From the NCBI GenBank assembly GCA_949592205.1, contig CATIUR010000001.1, forward strand, positions 237,416,750 through 237,480,749: DNA of 64,000 nt. The letters run 5' to 3'. The stretch comes from Helichrysum umbraculigerum. Taxonomy: Eukaryota > Streptophyta > Magnoliopsida > Asterales > Asteraceae. The notes under the pieces were generated by a model, which was not told the DNA's origin, did not search any database, and saw only the letters and a program-made list of their open reading frames with translations. Both the position numbers and the translations under genes were made by a program. This document shows, in pieces, positions 53,060 through 63,560 of the stretch; positions within the stretch are counted from its first letter, which is position 1; each line of letters starts with the position of its first letter.

Positions 53060-55386
53060 ATGGCACACCTTCTCCCCAAAATCCCCAGAACCCCCAAAAT
53101 CCCTGAAATCCCTGAAATCCATGAGCAGATTTTGATAAAATTGAGTGTTGAGGATCTGATCCGATGTAAGTGTGTGTGCAAGTTATGGCTATTTTTGATC
53201 TCTGACCCTCGGTTTATTAAGGCCCATCTCAAACAAAGTTATATCAGCGATCGTGAAAATGATGAACTTGGAGACAGAAGAGTTTTTATCTCTAGATTTC
53301 CTAGGTACTCAATGGAGCATATGAAAAATGTTAATGCCTGCTTCTTGGATTTTGTTGACCGCTTTTTACTCGGTTGTTCTGATGGTCTCGTATGCATCTA
53401 CCCATACACTACCAAGATTTTAGTACTCAATCCTTCGACTAGAGAGGTAAAGAAACTAACGAAGCCCAAAATTCCAGAGATCGAGTCAGTGTGTTGGGGT
53501 TTTGGTTGTGATTCATCTACCAATGATTACAAGGTTGTGTCGGGCTCCAGAAAAGGTGAGAACTGTACCATTTTTCAAGTCTTTAGCTTAAAATTAAATG
53601 CTTGGAAGGTTGTTGGAGAGGTAAAGTATACCTTTATAAGTAGAATCGGTGTCTTATGCAACGGAGCTTTACATTGGATTGTACATGATAATTCATCTGA
53701 AAAGAAAGTAATTCTTTCATTTCATTTATCTGAGGAGAAATTTGTGGAAGTTCCTCAACCAAATGATGCACAATACCAATCTGGTGTTGCTCAACACGCA
53801 TCAATGCGTTTGGGGAACATTGAAGATTGTCTATGTGCATTCCGAAAAGAATTACTTCCTCATGACTTATGGGTGATGAAGGAATTCGATAAGAAGCAAT
53901 CTTGGGAAAAAATTGAGTTTAATCGTAAGAGTAAGTATGACGCCATGCACTGTGTAAAGCTATTGACGCATTACATTCCAAATAAGAGGTCCTTGTGTCA
54001 TAAAATGATTCGGTGTAATAGTCAGATGTTATTAGGGACACCCTTATACGTGGAGAGTCTCGTCTCTCCCCATTTTCAGAAGAAGCCTAAGAGAAAGAGA
54101 GAGACAACAGATATCATGAAGAGTCCCAAGGTTGGTTGTAATTGTGGTATTGCATATTTTTTCCTATTTTATGTACCTTGTAGTATACCATCAGTTCTAC
54201 CTAATGATTTTTAAATATTTATGATGGTATTGACGGCAATGCATCTTGATATAATCACATAAGGCTTTCATCTTTATAGAATTACGTCTTGTTGATCTAT
54301 CAATCCTTAATACAATCATCATCGTGAACATTGACGTTAGTTAAGCTAGTTCTCTGCCCACTCCATATACGTATAAGTTGTGATCATTTGCACTGCGTTC
54401 TTTTTAGCCTAATTAACTCCATTTTGTTTGTTTCACCACACTTCTGGTGAGGCTAGTTCTTTGGACAATGTTTACTATACAGACATCAAAATAACTCAAG
54501 TTTCTCTCTTTGAATCATTTAAGCCGTAACGTTGTAGTTTGAATATGCAAAACCACCTAAATCTGCCTCAAAATACCTTCCCACAACGCGGCTGTAGAAT
54601 TTCCATTTAAGTAGCATAGCAACCACTTGACTACTTTATAATGTTGACTTGGATCTGATTATAACCCTCACTGCATGGCAATGTCTAGGCACGTGCATAC
54701 CATAGCATACGTCAAACTAATAACCGCTTTTGCTTACAGGACTTCTGCTTTTCCAGTATATTATGTTATTGCGACTTACTAGATATACTGCACCATTATA
54801 TTTCTTATTTTCTCCACCTACTAACAACAGGAATCAGAATGACCACCTACAGAATTTCCCTAGTGTGATTTCACATCTTTCATTTACATTAATATTTAGA
54901 ATCGTAGCACAATATAGGTGGTCTGAAATCCTGTATCATCCTCATCAAACCTACTGTCAAGAGAAATTCAATAGGAGATCTTATTGGTTCATATGCTATA
55001 CTAAGCTTCTGCATATTACAATCTTGTTTTTCCTAAGAGGCCTTTGGCCCAATGGTACCACTGGATCCTTACAATTCTCACATTGTGAATTCAACTAGTT
55101 TAATATTTCTCTGCTTTCAGGGAAAAGCTGAAGCACACACTTATTCCGACCTGTTTACAATCCTCATAATTTCATATGCTATACTAAGTTGTATATCACA
55201 CAGTTCTAAACACTATTTACTTATTGGTTCTGCTATAAAATTGGGCATTAACTCACCTCACCTTCGAATTTTCAGGTCAAGCCAAATGATGTTGTTGTAG
55301 CACAGTATGCCGTTCCTCAAGCCAAAGCCGATGTCAATGTCAATGCACGTGGCGGTTCTGGTGCTAGTACCAGTGCCAATGTTTGA
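53060..55386 (+). CDS. F-box protein 4 (F-box plus FBA domain), two exons
   Basis: Predicted join 53060-54130 and 55276-55386, 393 aa. ATG follows ACCTAGGGTTTTA. The N-terminus has an in-frame expansion of PKIPEIPEIPEI type between MAHLL and the F-box, absent from F-box 3. F-box at ~20-60 (IHEQILIKLSVEDLIRCK, VCKLWLFLISDPRF). FBA region: LLGCSDGLVCI, NPSTREVKKL, CWGFGCDSSTNDYKVV, GVLCNGALHWI, LPHDLWVMKEFDKKQSW. Tail GTPLYVESLVSPHFQKKPKRKR. Exon 1 ends AAG|GTTGGT, a weaker donor than in its paralogs. Acceptor TTTTCAG; exon 2 VKPNDVVVAQ...STSANV then stop. Likely an SCF substrate receptor. The domestic paralog is F-box 3. Confidence 0.82.
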
Positions 55387-55662
55387 TGCTATAAAAGCTC
55401 TCAAGTTGACAGAACTTGCCTATGTCGATGTACCTTTTGATTTTAAGACTTAGATTTACAACCGTACTTTTGGTTTTGAGTGTGTTTGAAGTTTTTAAAA
55501 GTGTACTCTAAAATATGTTACCTTTTTGGATTTTTTATTTTAAAACTGCACTATTGGTTTTGTGTGTTTAGTTTAAGCAAATATTGAATTATTGGTGATC
55601 TCCGTTACCCTGGTATGTTTCATATAATTCTAGTTGGCTAATTATCTTATTTGTAGGTCTAG

Positions 55663-56042
55663 AGTTTGCTATATGACCAGGGACCGGGCAGGTTGTTGGG
55701 TAACATGTGAAAATGGATCCGGGTCGAAGCGGGTCATTATTGGTATGAATTAAAACGGGTTGGGTTGGGTTGACTCGGAACACTTCAGCCAAAAGTATTT
55801 TAATGTATAGTATAGCTTTTCATATATTAGTTCCAAGTTTTTTTATAATGATCTAATCTTGTAACAAAAGTCATTCAGGAGGATTTATTCATCAAAAGCA
55901 AACTTTGGGCAACTTTCAACCCGTTTTACCCATTTGGGCCATTATTTATTTCGCTGTGTTTTTAAACTGTCTGACCCGTTAGAGATAAACATACCCAAAT
56001 CAACCCATTCGTAAGTTAAATAAGTCTAAATTTCCACCTCTA
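55663..56042. mobile_element. RGAGGTGGCAAA-type element after F-box 4
   Basis: GGGTCGAAGCGGGTC, ACGGGTTGGGTTGGG and CAACTTTCAACCCGTTTTACCC words; ends TTTCCACCTCTAAT. Same place relative to the gene as 45789-47540 and 59455-59795, so the insertion predates the block duplications. Confidence 0.6.
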
Positions 56043-56119
56043 ATGGGTCTGGTTCTTGGTTTTCTTTATGCTTATGGATCAAAATATTTTTTATATGCAT
56101 CATGTTTGTTCAGCAGTGA

Positions 56120-56600
56120 CAACAATATTACAATTCAATGGCCTCATCACTCAGCTCAAATATCTCAAAACCCGCCACAAGCCACACAATCAACCACACC
56201 CCACGCTTTCACTAAAAACCTCATACAACAACGCTCTTATTCAACACCTTACTATTACTGCCATGGTCTTGGTAGCATAACACCTACTTGCTTGTTGGCT
56301 GGATAAAAAAGCTATAGTTTTTGGGAGTTATTTCTTTAACAAGATCAATGAGGAGCAATGTGATTGCATTGATATGAATCGCGGTTGATTCTAGAATACT
56401 GGTCTAGTGCAGTACTCTTGGAGGTTTGTTGTGTTAACTTCTTTTGGTTAATTCTTTGATAAACTCCCATTTCTGCCTTCTTTTGCAGCATTTAATCAGA
56501 TATCTGATGGATATTTCAATGGATCTGGTAGATATTGTTGAAGTGCAGCGAGGTTGTGGGGTTAGAATTAGAATGAATCCGTCTATGAAACCTGTGTGCA
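56120..56600 (-). pseudogene. Hv1-type proton channel pseudogene
   Basis: Aligns to the intact gene at 60273-60977 in the same order and strand: the C-terminal block (CTCATCACTCARCTCAAA, TCAAAACCCGCCACAA), the S1 block (AAGATCAATGAGGAGCAAT) and the N-terminal block (GATGGATATTTCRAT, TTGTTGAAGTG). Most of S2-S3 is missing and the frame is broken. The upstream flank also matches (GGCAAGTGAAG...GGGCTTTGAAGT). A product of the F-box/Hv1 block duplication. Confidence 0.82.
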
Positions 56601-57324
56601 ACAAATGGGGGTGAATGATAGGGTTTGATGATTTTCTTTGTATGGGAAGTTTGACATAATAAGGATAGCATTATTGGATGGCAAGTGAAGTTTAGTGTGC
56701 TTGTATCATTGGGTGGTTGGGCTTTGAAGTATATATTGGTAAAAACTGATAATAAGCATTAAATTATATTTTAATTACCACACGTCTATCCTGTAGTCCA
56801 AATGTGTTCAAGAAACAGTAACATTTTTTTTTATCCTTATCACGTCCTTTTTTAGAAATAAAGACGTTAACAGAGGTATTAATTGGCGGGCAAAAAGGAG
56901 ACAGCTTTCCTCTCTTTTTTGCAAGGTTTCAGGTTATGACAATACTGGCATAATTTGTATTTCAGTGTAAAATAAAGTAACTATTGAAGGTCATGATGAT
57001 CATTTAGAGGGCTTGTGATGGTCCAACAGTTCTAGTTCAGAGCACGATGATGGTGAAGAAACTTCATTTATAGTTTGTAAGTATATATTCTCTTCCATCT
57101 TGAGAAATTGTTGGATATAAATCATGTGTTCTGATGCTATATAGATTTTACAATTAGTTGGTGAGAAGCCATGATATCTATGCTTATAGATTGAATTTGT
57201 AACCAGCAATCTCCGTAGGTATGCAATTTATAATAGAACCACTAAACATATGTAGTAAGTTTCAAAAAGTTTGACGATAAATAAACTTCTTAATCAGTAA
57301 TATAATAATGTGAGTAAAAACTTC
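56601..57324. other. Spacer, paralogous flank, no gene seen
   Basis: The first ~130 bp match the flank of the intact Hv1 gene. The rest includes pieces like those upstream of F-box 4 (AAAGTAACTATTGAAGGTCATGA). No coding region. Confidence 0.5.
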
Positions 57325-57570
57325 TGGCTCGTAGTAGTTGGAGGCTTGGGAATATCCAGTGGAGACCCAAGTTTAATCCTTACGGGCTGCAACTTTGGGC
57401 CATCCCTCAGGTGGATATCTCAGTTGGACTTTCCGGAAATGGTCACATTTCCTGTTTAGTGGGCCACTGAGTTGGCCTGAAAATTGCCTTCCATATGTTG
57501 TCCTTGGGGCGGGTCTTGTGGAGGACTAAGCGTTGCCGGTTATCAACGTTTTGCGAAAAGGTGTCGGTAA
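57325..57570 (+). mobile_element. SINE-like sequence
   Basis: GCTCGTAGTAGTTGGAGG (weak box A), then CAAGTTTAATCCT (weak box B) and a GC-rich body (GGGCCATCCCTCAGGTGG, GGGCCACTGAGTTGG). Older or unrelated family; low confidence. Confidence 0.35.
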
Positions 57571-57710
57571 AATATTCTGCAACCATGAGTTGTTATTTTG
57601 TGAGGAGTTACAACTATACCCCCCAATAACTCCATCAAAACATTTATTTCAATTTAATATGTTCCTCTCTTTCCCCTTTCAGACCCAATTTGCCGATACC
57701 TAGGGTTTCG

Positions 57711-59156
57711 ATGGCGCATCTTCCCTCGGATATTTATCAGCAGATACTGATTAGATTGAGCGTGAGGGATCTGATCCGATGCAAGAGCGTGTGTAAGTTT
57801 TGGCAATCTTTAATCTCTGACCCACAGTTCACTAATTCCCATCTCCAACATAGCTATAACGTTGATAGCTATAATGACGAATTGGGGCACCGAAGAATTA
57901 TTATGTCCAACTGTTCCAATTACCTTATGTCTGAACAGTATGATCGTGACAACCAGTTCTTTGACATTAATGACCGCCACCTACTCGGGTCTTCAAATGG
58001 TCTCATATGTCTTTCGCCTTCCCCTAATGAAGTTTTAGTTATTAATCCTTCGACTAGAGAGGTGAATAAGCTAACAATGCCCAAAATTCCCAAAACTAAG
58101 TCCATGTGTTGGGGTTTTGGTTATGATTCATCGACAGATGATTATAAGGTTTTGTTAGGGTTTAGGAATAATAAGGATGACACATGTTTTCAAGTTTTTA
58201 GTTTGCGATCTAACAATTGGAAAGATATTGGTGTGGTAAAGTACGCGTTTATAAGTAGTATTGGTGTCTTATGCATTGAGGCTCTCCATTTTGTTGCGTA
58301 TGATACATCTGAGAAGCAGAATATAATATGTTCATTTCAATTGTCATCTGAGAAATTTCAGGAAGTCCCTCAACCAGATGATGCGAGGTACCATTTAGAT
58401 TTTGGTCAAAACTGGTCAAAACGTTTGGGGACAATGGATGATTGTCTGTGCGTATTTCAGCATGAGCTTCTTCCCCATCAGTTATGGGTAATGAAGGAGT
58501 ACGATGTGAAGGAGTCTTGGGAATATTTTAGGTATGAACGTGAGATCAAGCATGATGCTGTCTACTCCATAAAACAATTGAAAAGTTACATTCCAAATAA
58601 AAGGTCGTTTTATCACGAACTATGGTCTCATAAAATGTGGTTTTGCAAGAATCGTGTGTTCGTTGGGCTCCCTCTATATGTGGAAAGTCTTGTGTCTCCT
58701 CATTTTTACAAGAGACCAGAGAGGAAGAGGCGGGTCATGCATACGCGGGCAATTAAACGTCCTAAGGTGAGTTCTAATTGTGATTATTATTGTCTACTAC
58801 CTTTGTAACAAAAAATTATGCAGGGCCAAGTAGTCGCCACAAACAGTTTATGTTCATTTTTTATTATTATTTTATTTATTGTAACAATGTAGTAAATATG
58901 ATTTGCACAAATTAATTAATCTTTTGGAAACAGTACATGAGGTTCTAAGCATTTGAATACACTCCGGCTCACTTAACCCATTTAGTGTTCTATTTATAAT
59001 CATAATTTTAAACTGGGCATACTCTCACTTCTTGATATATATTTTCAGCAGAAGTTAAAATTTGTTGCACTTAATCCCATTTCCAGTACCAGTTTCGACG
59101 TCCATACCAGTCCTAGAGCCCAGAATTTGATGGTGAAGAAGCTGTTAAACCGATAG
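57711..59156 (+). CDS. F-box protein 5 (F-box plus FBA domain), two exons
   Basis: Predicted join 57711-58766 and 59049-59156, 387 aa (386 if the alternative acceptor is used). ATG in TTTCGATGGC, after ACCTAGGGTTT. F-box at ~3-42 (LPSDIYQQILIRLSVRDLI, VCKFWQSLISDPQF). FBA region: LLGSSNGLICL, NPSTREVNKL, CWGFGYDSSTDDYKVL, FQEVPQPDDARY, WVMKEYDVKESW. Tail GLPLYVESLVSPHF and PERKRR. Exon 1 ends AAG|GTGAGT, a consensus donor; intron 282 bp; acceptor TTTTCAGCAG|AAG has two AGs three bases apart. Exon 2 reads KLKFVALNPISSTSF...KKLLNR then stop. Likely an SCF substrate receptor; neighbour of the intact Hv1 gene. Confidence 0.83.
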
Positions 59157-59454
59157 AGTTTTGCCATTTTTTTTTGTTTTTAACCTATGATTTTCAAGAC
59201 CCGTAGTCTTCCTTTTAAGTTTGTTGTGTTGTAGGATTTCATAGCCCGTTTCAAAGATTGTTAGTTTTTTGGAGCTTTATGTTGTGTTTGATGATATAAA
59301 CTATGCATTAAAGACTTTACTTGGATGGATGTTTTTCTTTTGTTCAGTTTCACCGAATTTTGAATTGTTGGTGATGTGCTTAAGATAATCATAGGGCTAA
59401 TCTATCTTATTAGTATGTCATGTTGTTGCTTTACTATATGCTTATGGATCAAAG
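59157..59454. other. 3' UTR and flank of F-box 5
   Basis: No gene. Shares pieces with the 3' flanks of F-box 3 and 4 (CAGTTTCACCGAATTTTGAAT versus CAGTTTCAGCAG...TTGAAT). Confidence 0.5.
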
Positions 59455-59795
59455 GTAGAGGTGGCAAATGGGCTGCTTGAATCAGGTTGAGTGACTGGTT
59501 GAGTTGAACCTGGTAGGCTTTCTATGTGGGTCGAAACACGTAACGTTTCGAAACACCTTTTGCCTAATTTGTTTACTTTTTGTTGGTGTGGCTGAGTGGT
59601 GAATGTTTGGAATTCTCAAGTTCGTTTCCTGCTAGCTAGCTTCAACTCCTTGGGTGACATTGTTTTTACAGAAAATAAACTGGTGTGTTAAAGATGGAAA
59701 AAAGTTGTATTGTTATAGGAATAATCTAAATAATAGACTAAAGTTTATCACATTTATTTAATAAAAGTCGCCCATTTGGCAACTTTCAACCTCTA
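59455..59795. mobile_element. RGAGGTGGCAAA-type element after F-box 5, with nested SINE head
   Basis: Starts AGAGGTGGCAAATGGG and ends GCCCATTTGGCAACTTTCAACCTCT-like, inverted ends. At 59584-59640 a box-A-like TGGCTGAGTGGTG and box-B-like AGTTCGTTTCC indicate a tRNA-derived SINE inserted in it. Confidence 0.6.
59584..59700 (+). mobile_element. tRNA-derived SINE (short)
   Basis: GTGTGGCTGAGTGGTGAATG supplies box A and CAAGTTCGTTTCCTGC supplies box B about 30 bases later, the normal spacing for tRNA-type Pol III promoters. An A-rich end follows near 59697. Confidence 0.5.
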
Positions 59796-60272
59796 CTTTT
59801 AATTCGATACTTTTTATCTGATCTATCTATTTTACAAATAAAAGATTAGTACAGCCCATTTTTGAGCCATTCGATCGAATGTAAATGGGATTAACTTCCT
59901 ACATATGCCCTCTCATATGCATCATATATCTTGATTCATGACGATTTGAGTTCATGGAACCGGTATTTCGCTTCTAACATATCACTCTGATGTGGCACTA
60001 CAATTTATCGTTGGTTTTACTGTGCACTGATGATATGTTTTCTTGAGTTTGTAGAACATAGAGTTTTATGCATGTTCAAGATACATTTTATCTAGTAATC
60101 TAAGTATATGTTAAGGGTCATGTAATATTTTTTATAGCAGCATTTATAAAATGAGATATAAGTTAATATAATTCTACACATCATGTACATATATCATAAT
60201 CCTACAATCAATTGCCACATTATTTTGTAACTTCATTTGATAAACATTATCAGTTGACGCTTGTGCACGCAT
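59796..60272. other. Spacer between F-box 5 and Hv1, no gene seen
   Basis: AT-rich. Probably contains the 3' UTR of the minus-strand Hv1 gene. Confidence 0.5.
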
Positions 60273-60977
60273 CTAAATTCGTCTGTCAAGTTCTTCTTTC
60301 AGTTCTTCTATAATTTTGTCCTTTTCAGATATAATCCTCGCGAGTTTTTCGTTTTCTTCTTGAAGCAACTCAAATTGACATATTATACTTGTTATCTGCA
60401 ATTCGATAGCTTCATCACTCAACTCAAAAACACTCTCAACAACCCTCAAAACCCGCCACAAACTCACCACAACAATCAAACCGACCCCAACCCGTTCCAT
60501 CAAAATCTCAGACAACAATGCACCAATCAATACCACACCATCAGCTACCAAACCGGGCCGCTTGAAAAATGAACTCCCACACCCTATTACTAATGCTACA
60601 CTTTTGGTGGCAAGAATCATCAAGATTCCAATTCCTACCCAATGGTACCAAACATCTACTTTCTTGCTGATTCTCTTGCTCGGGGGACAAGAAACTAGAG
60701 TTTTTGAAAGTTCAAGAACTACCATAATAAGATCAATTAGGAGCAATATGATGGCGATAATGTGAACCGGGGTTGATTCTAAGAAACTCGTTAAGTGATT
60801 TCGCCATGGAGGTTTGTTGTTGGAACTTTGTTTGGTTGATCCTGAGAAAAACTCCCATATTTGCCTTCTTTTGCATGATTTGATGAGATTCTGGATGGAT
60901 ATTTCGATCGATTCGGTTGAGATTGTTGAAGTGGAGTGAGGTTGTAAGTCATGAGATTGAATTCGAGATGAATCCAT
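60273..60977 (-). CDS. HV1: Hv1-type voltage-gated proton channel, intronless
   Basis: 234 aa. Predicted to conduct H+ through a lone voltage-sensor domain, in a plant membrane not determinable here. N-terminal cytosolic part ~1-68; S1 ~70-92 with D82 and E89 (seven apart, like D112/E119 of human Hv1); S2 ~109-132; S3 ~141-160 with D146 (like D174); S4 ~163-181 with SLWRVLR (W174, R175, R178 like W207, R208, R211); coiled coil ~185-232 (EENEKLARIISEKDKIIEELKEEL), likely for dimerisation. Differences from the animal channel: the first S4 arginine is S172, and the S2 acidic residue of the charge-transfer site aligns to K125. Start chosen at MDSSRIQSHD. A broken paralog lies at 56120-56600. Confidence 0.85.
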   Translation of the reverse strand: MDSSRIQSHDLQPHSTSTISTESIEISIQNLIKSCKRRQIWEFFSGSTKQSSNNKPPWRNHLTSFLESTPVHIIAIILLLIDLIMVVLELSKTLVSCPPSKRISKKVDVWYHWVGIGILMILATKSVALVIGCGSSFFKRPGLVADGVVLIGALLSEILMERVGVGLIVVVSLWRVLRVVESVFELSDEAIELQITSIICQFELLQEENEKLARIISEKDKIIEELKEELDRRI

Positions 60978-61254
60978 TGATGGAATGGTGTGTAGAAAAT
61001 GGAGTGAATTATTGTATGTTTTGATTTTTGTTATTTGTATGAAAACATGTAGATTTTCGATTAATATAATTGGAAGGCAAGTGAAGGTTTAAGACATTGG
61101 GTAAATGGGCTTTGAAGTCAAGTTGTGAACATGACAGTTATATGGGTTAAAAAAGTGCAAAAATATAAAAGTTCAAGGTTTTTTCTGATCAATAATTCCT
61201 AAAATCTAAGGACCTATGGCAAAAGTTTGATACACGTGGCAGAAATTTCGAATG
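60978..61254 (-). other. Upstream region of the Hv1 gene
   Basis: Presumed promoter and 5' UTR. Bases 61060-61120 match the flank of the Hv1 pseudogene. Confidence 0.5.
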
Positions 61255-61447
61255 CGATTGAATGAATAGTATGGACCTGGGAAACCCAGGTTCGATCCTT
61301 GAGGCCAGCGGGTTTTACCATTAATTAACTTGGGGCGCTTAAGGGCTCCGTACGGCTGGATTGGGCCAGTATATGGAGACTTAGCCATTGGGTCTCCCCG
61401 TACGGAGTACCTAGGCGATTTCTGTTAGCCTTTAAAAAAAAAAAATT
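61255..61447 (+). mobile_element. SINE-like element with A-rich tail
   Basis: Box-B-like CCAGGTTCGATCC at ~61288, a GC-rich body (GGGGCGCTTAAGGGCTCCGTA, CCCCGTACGGAGTACC) and an A12 tail at ~61434-61445. The box A is not clear, so the 5' end is probably truncated. Confidence 0.55.
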
Positions 61448-63560
61448 ATAAATATTTCTTTATTTTTAATTTTTTTTATTTGATATAGTATTTATCTTAA
61501 ATGACTAAATTTAATAACTTATTTATAAATAAAATCCATATAGATAAAAAAAAAATAGTTAAATTTGGGTGCTTTTTATATAACATTTGGAAATAAAAGA
61601 AACAGATTACTATAATTTTTTATAATTTTCGAAGTGTATGTTTTGTAAAATGTATATACCTTTTCTTGCATAAACTTTTAAACAGCCGATAGATTAATAT
61701 GTTTTATTTTGATTAATCATTTAAATCGATATAAGCAAAATAACTTTCGGTGTATGTTAATATTCACCAAGTGTCATTATATTTGATCATCTTCTACAAT
61801 TTTTATAAAATAGAACTACAACCCTGTTATCCAAGTTATACGTAACAAAGCTTTATATAAATGTTTCACTAAATTGTCATATAGTAGAAGGGGAACCTAT
61901 AAACTAATGAGTTCGACATTTTTAATTGTTTTTTTTATGGTGATGAAAACTTGGTATTGTCATGTTCAATTTAAAGGTGACTAACATATATGGTTATGAT
62001 ATACATATTTTAATGAAATACCTTAATGTGGATGTAAAGATACAAAATGTAAATATCAGAAATTCCAAACAACAAGTGTTGATAGTTGGACCATCAAATA
62101 CATGGTATGAAGCATATGATTTTTGTAGAATCAATTAAATAATTAGTTTTCATGTATGAGTTTCACTTTGATTCTCCTACTATGTCAAATTATTTTATAA
62201 TTCATATGAACGATCAAATATTGTGTTTTGTATTTAAAATTATAATAATAACTTATGGGTTTTGTTAAAAAAAAACCTAAGGTTTTGTTAAAAAAAAACC
62301 TTAGAGCTTTCATTAATAAGATTTACATGCATAAATGATTGTACAATCAAGTAAAATTCAAGGGGTCAACATATATTTAGGAGATACACAAAGTTTGTTA
62401 AGCTCTTGGTGCAACTTTTGAAGCATGTCTTGATGTCTTATTGAAAGCCCTAAATGCTCTTTTCATCATTTTCCATAACTTTTTAAAAGCTAACATTATC
62501 TATTAAAAATGTAACTTTTTTTATATTCCGCCGCAACGCGCGGGTATAAAACTACTCGTTAGTGCATTAGGAAGCTCCTATATTCATCAGGAGATGAATG
62601 AATGAATTCTACTGTTATATGAATAGTAGATTTTCTTTTTCCTATTAGAAAACAAACTAAATTATAAATAATTATAAAAATCATGTTAACTTTAATTTTA
62701 TTTGTTTATCGTACCTTATAAGAGATATAAATTATAAATTATTATATTTATCTATAATTAAATTATAAAGTCTATGTTTTGTAAATTACATATACTCTAT
62801 CTTACATAAAATTTGAGAACTCTCAATTAATCAATATTGTATCTTTTAATTAATCACTAAACTCGGTTTGACCAAAATACAATTTACGTTTGTTTTATTT
62901 ACCGCAAACTATCATTAATATGTGATAATTATATAGTGTTTCAATAGATTGACAATCAGGTTGATCCCAAAGTTACACTATTAACCTAGAGTAAGTGATT
63001 CACTAAGTCACAATTGTATTATAGAAGATGTATGCATATAATGATTAGTTCGACAATCATATCGATTTTAAAAATGATAATTCAATTGTCATTGGACAAA
63101 GTATCGATTTTTAACTATTAAAATTTTCATATAAGCATGTACAATTTAAACGTGACTAACACACATAGTTTTGATAAATTATAATCAAATACCTTAAAGT
63201 AAATTTAAGATATGTAATGTAAATATGAGAAAGTCTACACAACATATGTTCATAGTTTGATTACGAGATACACGGGCACAAGAATTTAATAATTTTTAAC
63301 TTCATATCCGAGGAATTAGCCTAAATGTTACTATTGAATAAATAGTGAATGATCAATCACCTTTTGACGCATTGCTTTCTCGTTTTTATTATATTTATTT
63401 CAAGTTTTAACATATACCTCACATCTCATTTATTTTTCTTCACTGCATTTTTTTTGTTTATTATACCTCACTCTAAAATACGAGTAATCTATATTCTATA
63501 GCGTATAGTATGATATTTATAAAAGAATAGTAAGAAATTAATGATGATCAAATGCATAGT
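61448..63560. other. AT-rich DNA, no gene seen
   Basis: No credible coding region on either strand. A GC hairpin CCGCCGCAACGCGCGGG at ~62528 resembles a Helitron 3' hairpin, followed by ACTACT rather than CTAGT. Two tracts (61560-62100 and 62640-63260) share related sentences (ATATACTCTATCTTACATAAA versus TATATACCTTTTCTTGCATAAA), suggesting two diverged copies of one repeat. Confidence 0.5.

Noticed and set aside
56043..56306. Plus-strand ORFs over the Hv1 relic
   Set aside because: They run antisense to a pseudogene and have no conserved counterpart opposite the intact Hv1 gene.
8007..59156. A self-incompatibility S-locus with SLF genes
   Set aside because: An F-box/FBA cluster resembles SLF clusters, but no S-RNase gene is in the window and FBA proteins are a large general family.
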